Of a stretch of DNA of 64,000 bases, positions 14,124 through 23,379 are shown in pieces. Each line of letters opens with the position of its first letter. The first letter of the stretch is position 1. The stretch is from an uncultured Bacteroidales bacterium (GTDB lineage: Bacteria > Bacteroidota > Bacteroidia > Bacteroidales > Bacteroidaceae): positions 62,001 through 126,000 of the forward strand of contig CADCHQ010000001.1 in assembly GCA_902801325.1 (NCBI GenBank), in the 5' to 3' direction. The notes beneath the pieces were generated by a model. It had not been told where the DNA came from. It saw only the letters and a list, made by a program, of their open reading frames with translations, and made no database searches. The position numbers and the translations under genes are program-made.

Positions 14124-16388
14124 TTACTTTAGAAATTTCGTGTTATTTCTGATGAATATGCCCCTCCTGTTTGAAGATTTTAGGAAGGAAGATTGGGGAA
14201 TACTACGACCATTCAGGTCATAAATATATCCACCACTTAACGATTTACCATTCAACGCTTCATTGTCATTTGTCCATCGTGAATCGTAAATTGACTCGAT
14301 GCTATCGTAATTACTGTCAATGCCATTGAAGACGAAGACGGTGCTTGCAGGCATATCCAAGGACAGTGGGGTGTCGATGTCAATAGGTTCGCCCTCCGTA
14401 AGCCCAGTCAAGGCATTTTGAACCTTGAAGGCTTTCGTGAGGATGATACTGCCTGTGACAGAGGCAGGAATATCGAGAGCCTCACGCAACGTAATGTTGA
14501 AGGTCTGCTTGCTTCCTGCCCCGTTTCGAAGCGTCAACACTGACTTCACTCCGTTCCAAGCCGCCCAGCCATAGACGTTAGCTTTCTGTCCGTCCCAGGG
14601 ATTGCCTCCCACCCAATGAATATCGGGCAGGACGTCAGCTTGCTCTTGTTGCCACTGGACGCACTCTGCCAAGTCCGACCACAACTTCCCATTGTTGATG
14701 CTGTTCATAAGGTCGTAATCGTTGTAGAGTTCCACCATCCCACTGCCGCAAGCAAAGGCACAGCGGAGTTCACGCAAGACAGCTTGGTAGGTTGTATTCT
14801 TGCTCACGTTTCCATGAGAGGAAAGGATAAATCCGTGAGTCATCAGTGTATTGATGGGGCATAAAGGTGCGTTCTGCACGAAATTCTGATACACGAGTCT
14901 GTCACGATAGGTTATCCAATTCTCGCGATCAATGCTATTGTTGCCCGCAGTTCCGTAGTCCTGCTCTTGACGCCATACTGCATCAGTAAACTGAAACCAG
15001 AAAGGACTCGCCCACGTGCCTACGGTGGTGTTGAAGAAGATGTCCGGACGCAGTTGTTTCCTTATCTGGCGTTCCAAATCGATAATTGCTTCGGCATTCT
15101 CCTCGCCTGTGGTTCCACTGTCAGGACCGACTGACGAGAACTGAGCACTGATGCCATCAAACTTGAAAAAGCGGAAGTCGTAATTATCAATCATGTATTT
15201 GCAAGCATCCCAAAAGACTTGATAGTACTGAGGATTAGACAGTTGCATCGATTGCCCTTGATCGGTCCAGTACTTACGCCTGTAGTTGCCACTTTGTCCG
15301 TATCCTCCCACAGGACCAAGCCAAGCTCCAATGCCACTGCCCATCTGTCGCGCCAGTTGGTCGGCTTCGGCAAAACCATTGGGGAAGTTATTGTTAAACG
15401 TCCACGTGCCATACTGGTCCCATCCATCGTCCCAGACGAAGGCCTTCACACCCGTCTTGTATCTGTCGAAGAACCGCTTTTTCCACTGCCTCATGACATC
15501 CACGCATTGCGAAATCTTCATGTTTGTGGTGTAATCAGGATCGTTGTTGCGGTCGATATTCAGTTCGTACCAACTGATGTAGACGGGCATTGGACGCCAA
15601 GGAACGGCTCGTTCGCGCTCGCTGTAAGCCAAGAACGAACGGCGTTGCTGCCCCTCTCCCATCATTCCAACCACAGCTCCAACTTCCCACTCCTTGCCAG
15701 CCTCCAGCGTCACGTTTCGACTCCAGGTGCCTGTGATATTTCCTTGCTTGTCAACGGCATTAATCCCCATAGGCGTTTCCAATCCGGCAAACAAGTTTTC
15801 GCTTGCGAGCACTGACCCTCGCGTATTACCTGAAACCTTCGGAAGCGGAAATTCGGAAGTGTCCACTCGATAGAGCAGTGGAACCATGTGATGCATTCGT
15901 ATGTTCTTTATCGCTTTGAAAGTCAGCGTGGTACGCAGGTAGTGACTGCCATCGCGCAGGATTGCCCTCCACGTAACCTTCATGGCCTCTGTGCCGTACG
16001 TAAAGTCTGCGACGATGGACTTACCTGCAAAATGTTCAGCCCCTCGAATGGCCGACGGATTGGCTTCGAGGTCTTCGATGCGAATGCTGTCGAGCCTCAT
16101 CTCACTGCATTGTTTGGTCAGCTGCCCGTCCTTACCCAAGACGATGTAGAAAAGTTCACTCCCCTCCACGAGTCCAAGCGCTTCGCATCCGCCAAACTTC
16201 ACAACGCCGTCTCGACATACGAACGAAGCCGAAAACAGATTGTTGCTCAGGGTGAAAACGGAATCCTTGACATCGGCTTGCGCAATTCCCACCTGCGTTT
16301 GTTGCTGGGGATAAACGACTGGCTGATAGTCGTTGGCTTGCAAGGCAATTGTCCACAAGGAAAGCAGTAAGAAGCAGATTCTTTTCAT
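14124..16388 (-). CDS. Secreted clan GH-D-like glycoside hydrolase (GH36/GH27-like)
   Basis: From the ATG at 16388 (MKRICFLLLSLWTIALQA signal peptide) the protein has 754 residues. A beta-sandwich N-terminal domain (to about 270) precedes a TIM barrel. FVWDDGWDQYGTW, GAWLGPVGGYG and FRFFKFDGI match the alpha-galactosidase superfamily, with Asp in KFDG the likely nucleophile. A C-terminal beta domain ends in a YDLNGR...GIFIRNNTKFLK tail. Related Bacteroides proteins are often annotated alpha-galactosidase or enterotoxin. Substrate cannot be fixed here. It stands alone between tRNA-Leu and the CDF gene with its own promoter. An upstream in-frame start at 16487 lies before the promoter and is rejected. 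Confidence 0.8.
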   Translation of the reverse strand: MKRICFLLLSLWTIALQANDYQPVVYPQQQTQVGIAQADVKDSVFTLSNNLFSASFVCRDGVVKFGGCEALGLVEGSELFYIVLGKDGQLTKQCSEMRLDSIRIEDLEANPSAIRGAEHFAGKSIVADFTYGTEAMKVTWRAILRDGSHYLRTTLTFKAIKNIRMHHMVPLLYRVDTSEFPLPKVSGNTRGSVLASENLFAGLETPMGINAVDKQGNITGTWSRNVTLEAGKEWEVGAVVGMMGEGQQRRSFLAYSERERAVPWRPMPVYISWYELNIDRNNDPDYTTNMKISQCVDVMRQWKKRFFDRYKTGVKAFVWDDGWDQYGTWTFNNNFPNGFAEADQLARQMGSGIGAWLGPVGGYGQSGNYRRKYWTDQGQSMQLSNPQYYQVFWDACKYMIDNYDFRFFKFDGISAQFSSVGPDSGTTGEENAEAIIDLERQIRKQLRPDIFFNTTVGTWASPFWFQFTDAVWRQEQDYGTAGNNSIDRENWITYRDRLVYQNFVQNAPLCPINTLMTHGFILSSHGNVSKNTTYQAVLRELRCAFACGSGMVELYNDYDLMNSINNGKLWSDLAECVQWQQEQADVLPDIHWVGGNPWDGQKANVYGWAAWNGVKSVLTLRNGAGSKQTFNITLREALDIPASVTGSIILTKAFKVQNALTGLTEGEPIDIDTPLSLDMPASTVFVFNGIDSNYDSIESIYDSRWTNDNEALNGKSLSGGYIYDLNGRSIPQSSFLKSSNRRGIFIRNNTKFLK

Positions 16389-16410
16389 GGCGATGATTGT
16401 TTCTCTGCGA

Positions 16411-16418
16411 CAAAGATA
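16411..16418 (-). promoter_or_regulatory. Promoter -7 box of the GH-D-like gene
   Basis: TATCTTTG on the minus strand, 22 bp upstream of the start codon at 16388. A CTTTTTCG stretch lies about 20 bp further upstream. It sets the start downstream of the longer in-frame reading. Confidence 0.6.
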
Positions 16419-16515
16419 CATCTTTTTTATGAAACAGCGAAAAAGCACTTTCGAATTTAAGTGTGGAGGTCTCCTATTTAGATTCACCGACGGAAGGCCT
16501 TAGGCTTGATGAGGA

Positions 16516-16581
16516 TTGAACCTATATTCGATGCGCCTCGAACCTATGTTCGATGAGGCTCGAGCCTAGGTTCGATGAAAC
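16516..16581. repeat. Three tandem 22-bp palindromic repeats
   Basis: Three consecutive 22-bp units (16516-16537, 16538-16559, 16560-16581) follow the pattern TCGAACCTATGTTCGATGAG, each with a TCGAAC/GTTCGA inverted core. The array is flanked by AAGGCCTTAGG and AAGGCCTAAGG, themselves mirror-related. It lies between the divergent flank of the GH-D gene and the 3' end of the CDF transporter gene, so it may terminate transcription or bind a protein. Confidence 0.6.
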
Positions 16582-16643
16582 GAAGGCCTAAGGTGCAAAT
16601 TCGGAGGACGAAAAAACGTATGGAAAAGGGGCTAAGAACAACG

Positions 16644-17546
16644 TCAATCGACCTGTTGTTCTTTCATGGGTTCCATGTGGAGCGTGACGTGAGTCTTCTG
16701 ACCAAAACGCTCTTTGAGTTTGTGTTCGATGGAAGAAGCCCGGTCGTGAACTTCACTCAAGGGGAGACTTCCGTCCATGCGAACATGGGCTTCGATAGCG
16801 ATGTGGTCGCCTATGCGACGCGTGCGAAGATTGTGAGGTTGCCGTACATCAGGGAACAACTGGATGAGTTGCAGGATTTCCTCCTCCGTATTCGCAGGCA
16901 AGGAACACTCCGTGAGGTCGCCTATGCTGGTTTTCAGTAGGTCTGCAGCCACTTTGATGAGGAGCAAACCCACGAGAATGGAAGCCAGAGGGTCGAGCAT
17001 CGTCCACCTGTTGCCCAGCAGGATTGCGCCTCCGATACCTATAGCCGCACCTATCGACGAGAGAGCATCGCTCCGATGATGCCAGGCATTGGCCACAACG
17101 ACCTGCGAATCGAGTTTCCGACCACGTCGAACGGTATACTGATAGAGCAGTTCCTTGACAGCAATCGACAGCAAAGCCGCCCACAACGCCAATCGGCCAG
17201 GTGCCGCCAGCTGATCGCCAGCAAACCAATCGGACAGCTTAATGCCTCCTGCAACGATAATGCCTGTGGCCGCACCCATCAGAGCTAGTCCTATGAGGAA
17301 GGAGGCAATGGTCTCAAACTTCCCGTGCCCATAGTCGTGCGACTCGTCCTGCGGTTTCGCACTGATGTAGACAAAGACGAGAACCACCACATCGGTAAGA
17401 AAATCGGAAAGCGAATGCACGGCATCGGCTATCATTGCCGAGCTGTGACCCAATATACCCGCTATGAACTTGAACGTGAGCAATGCCACATTACCTGCAC
17501 TGCCCACGAGCGTTACCTTGTATATGTCTTTTTCGCGACTTGCCAC
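16644..17546 (-). CDS. Cation diffusion facilitator (CDF) family metal efflux transporter
   Basis: The 300-residue protein has the six-helix CDF membrane domain. Metal-binding signatures are ADAVHSLSDFLTD in helix 2, HDYGHGKFET in the following loop and NAWHHRSDALSS in helix 5. A cytoplasmic ferredoxin-like domain follows (about 205-295). It exports divalent cations such as Zn, Fe, Co or Mn in exchange for protons. Specificity cannot be told from sequence. It follows the cdsA gene on the same strand after a 29-bp gap and could be cotranscribed with it. Confidence 0.93.
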   Translation of the reverse strand: MASREKDIYKVTLVGSAGNVALLTFKFIAGILGHSSAMIADAVHSLSDFLTDVVVLVFVYISAKPQDESHDYGHGKFETIASFLIGLALMGAATGIIVAGGIKLSDWFAGDQLAAPGRLALWAALLSIAVKELLYQYTVRRGRKLDSQVVVANAWHHRSDALSSIGAAIGIGGAILLGNRWTMLDPLASILVGLLLIKVAADLLKTSIGDLTECSLPANTEEEILQLIQLFPDVRQPHNLRTRRIGDHIAIEAHVRMDGSLPLSEVHDRASSIEHKLKERFGQKTHVTLHMEPMKEQQVD

Positions 17547-17575
17547 TGGAGGCTTCTCCTAAATAGGATGAGAAT

Positions 17576-18430
17576 TTAAACGATCATCAACGTATAGAGA
17601 TAGATGACTACAGCAGGGAGGGCAAGGAGGGAGGAATCGAAGCGGTCGAGCAGGCCTCCGTGTCCTGGCAGGATATTACCACTGTCCTTGATGCCGAGCT
17701 GGCGTTTCAGCAGGCTTTCGACAAGGTCTCCCCAAGTGCCGAAGATGACAACCACAAGGGCAAAGCCAAGCCACTGGGGAATGTTGAGACTGCGGTCGAA
17801 ATACCACACGATTAATGCCGCAAGCAAGGAAACAAAGGTTCCGCCAATGCTTCCCTCCCACGATTTCTTAGGCGAAATGCGCTCGAAGAGCCTGTGCTTT
17901 CCAAAGAGACTGCCGAAGCAATAGGCTCCCGTGTCGCTTGTCCAAAGGAAGATGAAGACAGCAAGCGGAAATATCCATCGGTAGTGAATGGATTGCGGAT
18001 GGGCAGGATCGTTCATGAAACCCAGGACAGGCATCATCGAGAAGGGCAGAGCCACATACATCTGGCTCATCATCGTATAGGCCCAGTTGTTGATAGGACT
18101 TTCTCGTTGCAGATAGAGTTCGCTAATGAGCAGGTAGATGACGCTTATCAGATAGGGAATGAACACAGCCGGAGTGGGAGTCAGACCACTGCAATAGCCA
18201 AAGAAGGCCAGAAACAGATAGGCACCCGAAACGGAGCATATCATGGGGTTGATCTCCACATCATCGCGTTCGGACACAATTTCACAGAACTCGTGAACTG
18301 CAAGTGCCGTGATGACAGTAAACAGACAAGCCATAGACAGCGGGCTAAAGGTGATGCCCCCTATCATGACCAGCAGGAATACGATGCCCGTAAGAGTGCG
18401 GACAATAAGGTTACGTTGTTTCGGGCTCAT
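17576..18430 (-). CDS. cdsA: Phosphatidate cytidylyltransferase
   Basis: The 284-residue integral membrane enzyme makes CDP-diacylglycerol from phosphatidate and CTP for phospholipid synthesis. It has about eight hydrophobic segments. The C-terminal CDS signature is complete: SLLKRQLGIKDSGN followed by HGGLLDRFDS. Its start overlaps the end of ftsH by 20 bp, so translation is likely coupled. The gene order rsfS-ftsH-cdsA is a known Bacteroidetes arrangement. Confidence 0.95.
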   Translation of the reverse strand: MSPKQRNLIVRTLTGIVFLLVMIGGITFSPLSMACLFTVITALAVHEFCEIVSERDDVEINPMICSVSGAYLFLAFFGYCSGLTPTPAVFIPYLISVIYLLISELYLQRESPINNWAYTMMSQMYVALPFSMMPVLGFMNDPAHPQSIHYRWIFPLAVFIFLWTSDTGAYCFGSLFGKHRLFERISPKKSWEGSIGGTFVSLLAALIVWYFDRSLNIPQWLGFALVVVIFGTWGDLVESLLKRQLGIKDSGNILPGHGGLLDRFDSSLLALPAVVIYLYTLMIV

Positions 18431-20411
18431 GGTTTTCTTCAGATTTGGTTTCTTCAGCCTCCTCGGCTTCTTCTATTATCTCTTCTGCCCTACTCGTCCA
18501 AGGACGGGGACCAAAGATGTGTTCTACGTCTTCGGCAAAGATGACTTCGCGATCGACGAGCAACTGAGCAAGTTCCGCGTGCCCTGCTGCTTTCTCGCGC
18601 AAGAGGGTCTTCGCACGTTCGTATTGCTCGGCTATCATCTTCTGCACCTCTTGGTCGATGAGCTGTGCAGTCTCTTCCGAATAAGGACGCTGGAACTGAT
18701 ATTCCTCGTTGTTATAGTAGCAAAGGTTAGGCAGACGGTCGCTCATGCCCATGTAGGCAATCATGCCGTAGGCTTGCTTGGTGACACGCTCCAAGTCGTT
18801 CATAGCTCCACTGGAAATGTGACCTGTGAACAATTCCTCTGCAGCACGACCTCCCAAGAGAGAACACATCTCGTCGAGCATCTGTTCGCGAGTGGTTATC
18901 TGTCGCTCTTCGGGCAGATACCATGCTGCACCCAAGGCTCTTCCGCGAGGAACAATCGTGACCTTGACAAGCGGATTGGCATACTGCAAGTGCCAGGATA
19001 TGGTGGCGTGACCTGCCTCGTGAAGGGCTATTGTGCGCTTCTCTTCCACTGTGAGCACCTTGGTCTTTTTCTCAAGACCTCCGATAATGCGGTCGACAGC
19101 CGAAAGGAAATCGTCCTTCGTCACTGACTTCTTATCGTGACGGGCAGCAATAAGTGCGGCTTCGTTGCAGACGTTGGCAATGTCAGCACCAGAGAATCCG
19201 GGTGTCTGGCGTGCAAGGAAATCGATGTCGAGGTCTTTATCGGTCTTCAATGGACGCAAGTGTACTTTGAAGATGGCTTTTCGTTCATTGACATCGGGCA
19301 GGTCGACATGAATCTGGCGGTCGAAGCGTCCAGCACGCAAGAGTGCTTTGTCGAGGATGTCGGCTCGGTTGGTTGCAGCCAAAATGATGACGCCACTATT
19401 GGTTCCGAAACCATCCATTTCCGTTAGAAGCTGGTTAAGCGTACTCTCGCGCTCATCATTGCCTCCCATGATGGCATTTCGACTGCGGGCACGTCCAACA
19501 GCGTCGATTTCATCGATAAAAATGATACAAGGGCTGTTCTCCTTTGCCTGGCGGAATAGGTCGCGAACACGACTTGCTCCCACGCCGACGAACATCTCCA
19601 CGAAGTCGCTTCCGGACATAGTGAAGAACGGCACTGCGGCCTCGCCTGCGACAGCTTTCGCAAGAAGGGTCTTACCCGTTCCTGGAGGTCCAACGAGCAA
19701 TGCACCTTTGGGTATCTTTCCTCCCAAGTCCGTAAACTTCTTGGGATTCTTAAGGAATTCCACTATCTCCTTAACTTCCTGCTTGGCACCAGCCTGACCT
19801 GCAACGTCGGCAAAGGTTATCTTCGACTTTTCATCAACCTCTACGCGCTGGGCACGACTGCGTCCAACGTTGAAGATGTTCATGCCTCCACCAGAGCCTC
19901 CGCCTCCCATGCGGTTCATGATAAAAAACCAAAAGAAGATGAGCAACAGGAATGGGCCGAAGTTAATAAGTATGTGATAGAACATTCCATCCTCTTCACG
20001 ATAAGTGAGCTGGCCTTTGAAATGTCCTTCGCCTTGCTGCTGATCGAGGAACTCCTCCACCTTGTCGACGGAACCATATTTCACCACGACATAGGGTTCC
20101 TTGCCCGATTTATCGGATTCGGCAGAGTGAAAGACGTCGCGAATATGTTCGGGTTTAACATACATATTCAGTTGGTTGCGGCTGGTATTAACCTCTACGC
20201 GAGAGGCATAACCTTTCTCTACATACTGACGAAATTCGCTGTATGTGCCCTGCTTCGACATTCCTCCACCTGCACCTGAGCCTTCGCTGTTGAACAACAG
20301 CCATCCGAGTGCCACCGCAATGATGACATAGAACCAAGTCAAATTGAAACGAGGTCGCTTCTGCTTATTGTTCTTGCCGTTATTGTTTGGGTTTATATTC
20401 TTCTTTTCCAT
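18411..20411 (-). CDS. ftsH: ATP-dependent zinc metalloprotease FtsH
   Basis: From the ATG at 20411 the protein has 666 residues. Two membrane segments (about 24-40 and 150-165) enclose a periplasmic domain. The AAA+ module has Walker A GPPGTGKT (241-248), Walker [13 protein letters not shown] and the second region of homology [18 protein letters not shown]. The peptidase has the zinc motif HEAGH. It degrades misfolded membrane proteins and selected regulators. The C-terminus is acidic ([12 protein letters not shown]). It starts 2 bp after rsfS. A longer in-frame start at 20456 would overlap rsfS and is rejected. Confidence 0.97.
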   Translation of the reverse strand: MEKKNINPNNNGKNNKQKRPRFNLTWFYVIIAVALGWLLFNSEGSGAGGGMSKQGTYSEFRQYVEKGYASRVEVNTSRNQLNMYVKPEHIRDVFHSAESDKSGKEPYVVVKYGSVDKVEEFLDQQQGEGHFKGQLTYREEDGMFYHILINFGPFLLLIFFWFFIMNRMGGGGSGGGMNIFNVGRSRAQRVEVDEKSKITFADVAGQAGAKQEVKEIVEFLKNPKKFTDLGGKIPKGALLVGPPGTGKTLLAKAVAGEAAVPFFTMSGSDFVEMFVGVGASRVRDLFRQAKENSPCIIFIDEIDAVGRARSRNAIMGGNDERESTLNQLLTEMDGFGTNSGVIILAATNRADILDKALLRAGRFDRQIHVDLPDVNERKAIFKVHLRPLKTDKDLDIDFLARQTPGFSGADIANVCNEAALIAARHDKKSVTKDDFLSAVDRIIGGLEKKTKVLTVEEKRTIALHEAGHATISWHLQYANPLVKVTIVPRGRALGAAWYLPEERQITTREQMLDEMCSLLGGRAAEELFTGHISSGAMNDLERVTKQAYGMIAYMGMSDRLPNLCYYNNEEYQFQRPYSEETAQLIDQEVQKMIAEQYERAKTLLREKAAGHAELAQLLVDREVIFAEDVEHIFGPRPWTSRAEEIIEEAEEAEETKSEENHEPETT

Positions 20412-20413
20412 GC

Positions 20414-20773
20414 TTAATCCAAGTCTTCTATTTCGGTTATCATCGCATCTGCCCACAAGTGCTCCAAGTCATAGAACTGACGCGTCTCGGGCAAGAACAT
20501 GTGGACAATGACATCACCATAATCCATAGCCACCCACATCGATTGACGCAATCCGTCGACTGCAGTAGGCTTGCTTTGCGCCTCCTTGCGAGCTACTTCT
20601 TCTACGCTATCTACCAAAGCCTGCAAATGGCTGGGAGAGTTTCCCGTGCAAATGACAAAAGCCTGGCAAATGGTATCTTCAATAGGACTAAGGTCAACGA
20701 TAGTGATATCGTGGGCCTTCTTTTCCTGCATTCCTTTTACTATTTTCTCAACCAGTAAGTCTGTACTACTCAT
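20414..20773 (-). CDS. rsfS: Ribosomal silencing factor RsfS
   Basis: The 119-residue protein matches the RsfS/Iojap family: VEKIVKGMQEKKAHDITIVDLS, FVICTGNSPSHLQALVDSVEE, WVAMDYGDVIVHMFLPETRQFYDLEHLW. It binds ribosomal protein L14 and blocks subunit joining, lowering translation in slow growth. It is the first gene of the rsfS-ftsH-cdsA transcript and has a TATCTTTG -7 box 26 bp upstream. Confidence 0.96.
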   Translation of the reverse strand: MSSTDLLVEKIVKGMQEKKAHDITIVDLSPIEDTICQAFVICTGNSPSHLQALVDSVEEVARKEAQSKPTAVDGLRQSMWVAMDYGDVIVHMFLPETRQFYDLEHLWADAMITEIEDLD

Positions 20774-20799
20774 TATTTATTATTAATACGATTTGAGTA

Positions 20800-20807
20800 C
20801 AAAGATA
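20800..20807 (-). promoter_or_regulatory. Promoter -7 box of rsfS-ftsH-cdsA
   Basis: TATCTTTG on the minus strand, 26 bp before the rsfS start codon. No other promoter is apparent for ftsH or cdsA, which overlap or nearly touch. Confidence 0.5.
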
Positions 20808-20871
20808 GGTATAAAATACGAATTACGAATTACGAATTACGATAAATAAAATTAAAAAATGAGTTAAAAAG

Positions 20872-20903
20872 TTTTGTTGATTCATAAAAAGTGCTTACCT
20901 TTG
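20872..20903 (+). promoter_or_regulatory. Promoter of tRNA-Gln
   Basis: TTTTG at 20872-20876 and TACCTTTG at 20896-20903 are separated by 19 bp, a near-ideal Bacteroidetes promoter. The tRNA begins 31 bp after the -7 box. Confidence 0.75.
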
Positions 20904-20934
20904 CACTCGCTATCGGAGGATAGCACCCGTTGAT

Positions 20935-21005
20935 TGGGCTATGGTGTAATGGTAACACTGCAGATTCTGGTCCTGCCTTTCCTGGTTCGAGTCCGGGTAG
21001 CCCAA
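20935..21005 (+). tRNA. tRNA-Gln (anticodon CTG)
   Basis: Acceptor arms TGGGCTA and TAGCCCA pair fully. The D-arm is GTGT/ACAC, the anticodon stem GCAGA/CCTGC carries loop TTCTGGT (anticodon CTG) with one A-C mismatch next to the loop, and the T-arm is CCTGG TTCGAGT CCGGG. CCA is not encoded. The 71-nt length is normal for a class I tRNA. Confidence 0.92.
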
Positions 21006-21013
21006 CATTCAAA

Positions 21014-21056
21014 AAGCCGAGAGCAACAGCAAGTTCTGTTGCTCTCAGTTTTTTTG
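21014..21056 (+). terminator. Intrinsic terminator of tRNA-Gln
   Basis: A perfect 11-bp stem (GAGAGCAACAG at 21019-21029, CTGTTGCTCTC at 21036-21046) with a 6-nt loop is followed by a run of seven or more T residues. Confidence 0.9.
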
Positions 21057-21154
21057 TAGAAGGTTAACGTATGACGGATTCTACACAAGCCTTCACAACA
21101 AAAAGGGCAAAAGAAAGGCCTCACAAAAATCTGCAATGCCTTTTTCTTTATGAA

Positions 21155-23275
21155 TTACTCTTCTTTTTTATCTTGATTTCTCATCTCTGCCTCAACGGCT
21201 TTGATTTTCTCCTTCAGCAGGTTGAGTTCGTCCTTCAGTTTCTCCACCTTCTTCTCTATCTCCTGCACTAGGGTGCTACCCTTCTTACTGCTTGCCGAGA
21301 GGAAACCGATATTGTTCTCATAGGTTTGCAACTCGCCCTTCATGATTTCGTAAGCACGAGCCAGACGATCGCGTTCGCGTGCCAAAGTATTTGCACCTGC
21401 CTCTGCACTCACCTTCAAGGTGGTTCTGAAACTGCTCAGTCGGCGTTCGGCCTGACTCAGGTTCAGTTTCTTGTACAGCGTGTCTACTACCTCGCGATAC
21501 TGCTTGTATACCTTATCCTTATCGCGAATGGGAACAAAACCAACGTTGGCCCATTCTGCTTGCAATTCGTGAACCTTCTGTGCTGTAGCCTCAGCACCTT
21601 CTTCTGCTAAAGCACGCAGGCGTTCGATGATGTCCTTCTTCTTGGCAAGGTTCTCCTTTTCCTCCTCGCGCTGACCAGCAGTTGCCTGACTCTTGGCTTC
21701 GAAGAAATGGTCACAAGCACCTACAAAACGCTTCCACAATTCATCGCTCACCTTGCGAGGAACAGCGCCAATGCTCTTCCATTGCTTCTGCAGTTCAATA
21801 AGGGCATCGCCCGTCTGCTTCCAGTCTGTGCTTTCCTTCAAGGCCTCAGCCTGTTCAACCAAAGCACGCTTCTTCGCCAAGTTCTGGTTCAGCTCTTCCT
21901 TCACGGACTTGAAATAAGCAGCCTTCTCGCCAAAGAACTTGTCGCAAGCTGCACGGAAGCGCTCGAAGATCTGGGTGTTCACCTTCTGAGGAGCAAAGCC
22001 GATGGTCTTCCAAATGGCTTGCAAGTCGATGATTTCCTTTGTCTTGGCATCCCAGTCGGCAAAGGTCTTCAAGCCTTCTGTCGATACTGCTTCCACCTTC
22101 TCACAAAGTTCAGTCTTCTTCGTCAGGTTTTCCTCCTCCTTGGCCTTGCGGGCTTCAAAGAACTCCTGATGGCGCTTGCGAATGACTGTGCTTGCTTCCT
22201 TGAATCGATTCCAAATCTCTTCTCTCAGTTCCTTTGCAACAGGACCAATCTCTTTCCACTCTTGATGCAAGGTCTGCAAGCGGTTGATTGCGGCAACTAC
22301 ATCCTTCTCGTCAGCCAGTTTCTCTGCTTGTTCGCACAAGAGCGTCTTTGCTTCCAAGTTCTTGCGGAAGTCGTATTCACGGAACTGGATATTCAGCTTC
22401 AGCATATCGTAGAACTGCTCTACATAAAGCTGATAGTTCTTCCAGATTTCCGAAACATTTTCTGCTGGCACGGGACCAATCTCACGCCATTCGGCCTGAA
22501 GTTCCTTAAATGCATCATATGACTTGCCTGCCTCTTCGGGTGTGGTGGCAAGTTGCTTGATCTTATCTATTACGGCCTGCTTCTTCGCCAAGTTCTCTGT
22601 GCGCTGCTGTTCCTGTTCGGCTTGCATCTCTGCACGACGCTGGCGAATGCGCTGCATGGTGGCCTTAAACTGCTCTTCCGTGGGATCGGGTTCGGGCTGA
22701 TAGTCCTCTGCAGCTCCACCTTTATCCACCCATGCCTGCATGGCAGCCACCATATCGGCACGATGATATTTGTAATACAATTGTTTCAATAACTCCAGTT
22801 CCTGCTTGCTTCCGCCCTCATTCTGCTCTGCAATCTCCTGAGCGCGAGCGAGCACTTCCTCCTTGGTTCTCATCAGAGGAATTTGAGATTCCTCCGATTC
22901 CTCGGAAGCCTCTGTTTGCTCAGGTTCTTCGGAAACCTCTGAATTATCGGATGATTCAGGCTCTTCCTCTACAGCAGGAGCCTCTTCTTCTACAACTGAG
23001 GCTTCCTCCTCGGGCTGAGCTCCTTCCTTAGGTTCTTCTACGGCAGGAACCTCTTCTTCTACTGCGGGAACTTCTTCAACAGGAGCCTCCTCTACGGGTT
23101 CTTCCTTCGCAACCTCAGCTTCCTCAGCAGGGGCCTCAGGCGTTTCCTCTACAGCGACTTCTTGCACTTCGGGAGTTTCCACATTTTCTACGTTTCCGTT
23201 AGTCACGGCATTCTCGGCGGCAGTCATTTCCACCTCAGCCTCATTCACTTGGGTCTTTTCTTGAGAGTCCATCAT
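21155..23275 (-). CDS. DUF349 repeat protein with long acidic N-terminus
   Basis: The 706-residue protein begins with a very acidic low-complexity region (to about 125) rich in EE, PAVEE and APVEE repeats. It is followed by at least five DUF349 helical repeats, recognisable by W-x-x-IG-x-x-P or similar patterns (EWREIGPVPAE, EWKEIGPVAKE, IWKTIGFAPQK, QWKSIGAVPRK, EWANVGFVPIR). A coiled-coil C-terminus (KVEKLKDELNLLKEKIKAVE) ends it. DUF349 proteins are conserved in Bacteroidetes but the role is uncertain. Start is at 23275 or the next codon, 23272. A TTAATTTG box lies about 52 bp upstream. Confidence 0.9.
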   Translation of the reverse strand: MMDSQEKTQVNEAEVEMTAAENAVTNGNVENVETPEVQEVAVEETPEAPAEEAEVAKEEPVEEAPVEEVPAVEEEVPAVEEPKEGAQPEEEASVVEEEAPAVEEEPESSDNSEVSEEPEQTEASEESEESQIPLMRTKEEVLARAQEIAEQNEGGSKQELELLKQLYYKYHRADMVAAMQAWVDKGGAAEDYQPEPDPTEEQFKATMQRIRQRRAEMQAEQEQQRTENLAKKQAVIDKIKQLATTPEEAGKSYDAFKELQAEWREIGPVPAENVSEIWKNYQLYVEQFYDMLKLNIQFREYDFRKNLEAKTLLCEQAEKLADEKDVVAAINRLQTLHQEWKEIGPVAKELREEIWNRFKEASTVIRKRHQEFFEARKAKEEENLTKKTELCEKVEAVSTEGLKTFADWDAKTKEIIDLQAIWKTIGFAPQKVNTQIFERFRAACDKFFGEKAAYFKSVKEELNQNLAKKRALVEQAEALKESTDWKQTGDALIELQKQWKSIGAVPRKVSDELWKRFVGACDHFFEAKSQATAGQREEEKENLAKKKDIIERLRALAEEGAEATAQKVHELQAEWANVGFVPIRDKDKVYKQYREVVDTLYKKLNLSQAERRLSSFRTTLKVSAEAGANTLARERDRLARAYEIMKGELQTYENNIGFLSASSKKGSTLVQEIEKKVEKLKDELNLLKEKIKAVEAEMRNQDKKEE

Positions 23276-23379
23276 TCTTTTGTTTTTAGGTAATGATTCG
23301 GGTTACATTAATTCACATACGAGGTGCAAATTAATGCAAAAAAAGGGTAATATCCTAATATTTCGCGATAAAAATGCTT

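Noticed and set aside
21110..21148. Possible minus-strand terminator of the DUF349 gene
   Set aside because: Only a short AAAGGC/GCCTTT pairing across a long loop is seen, too weak to list as a feature.
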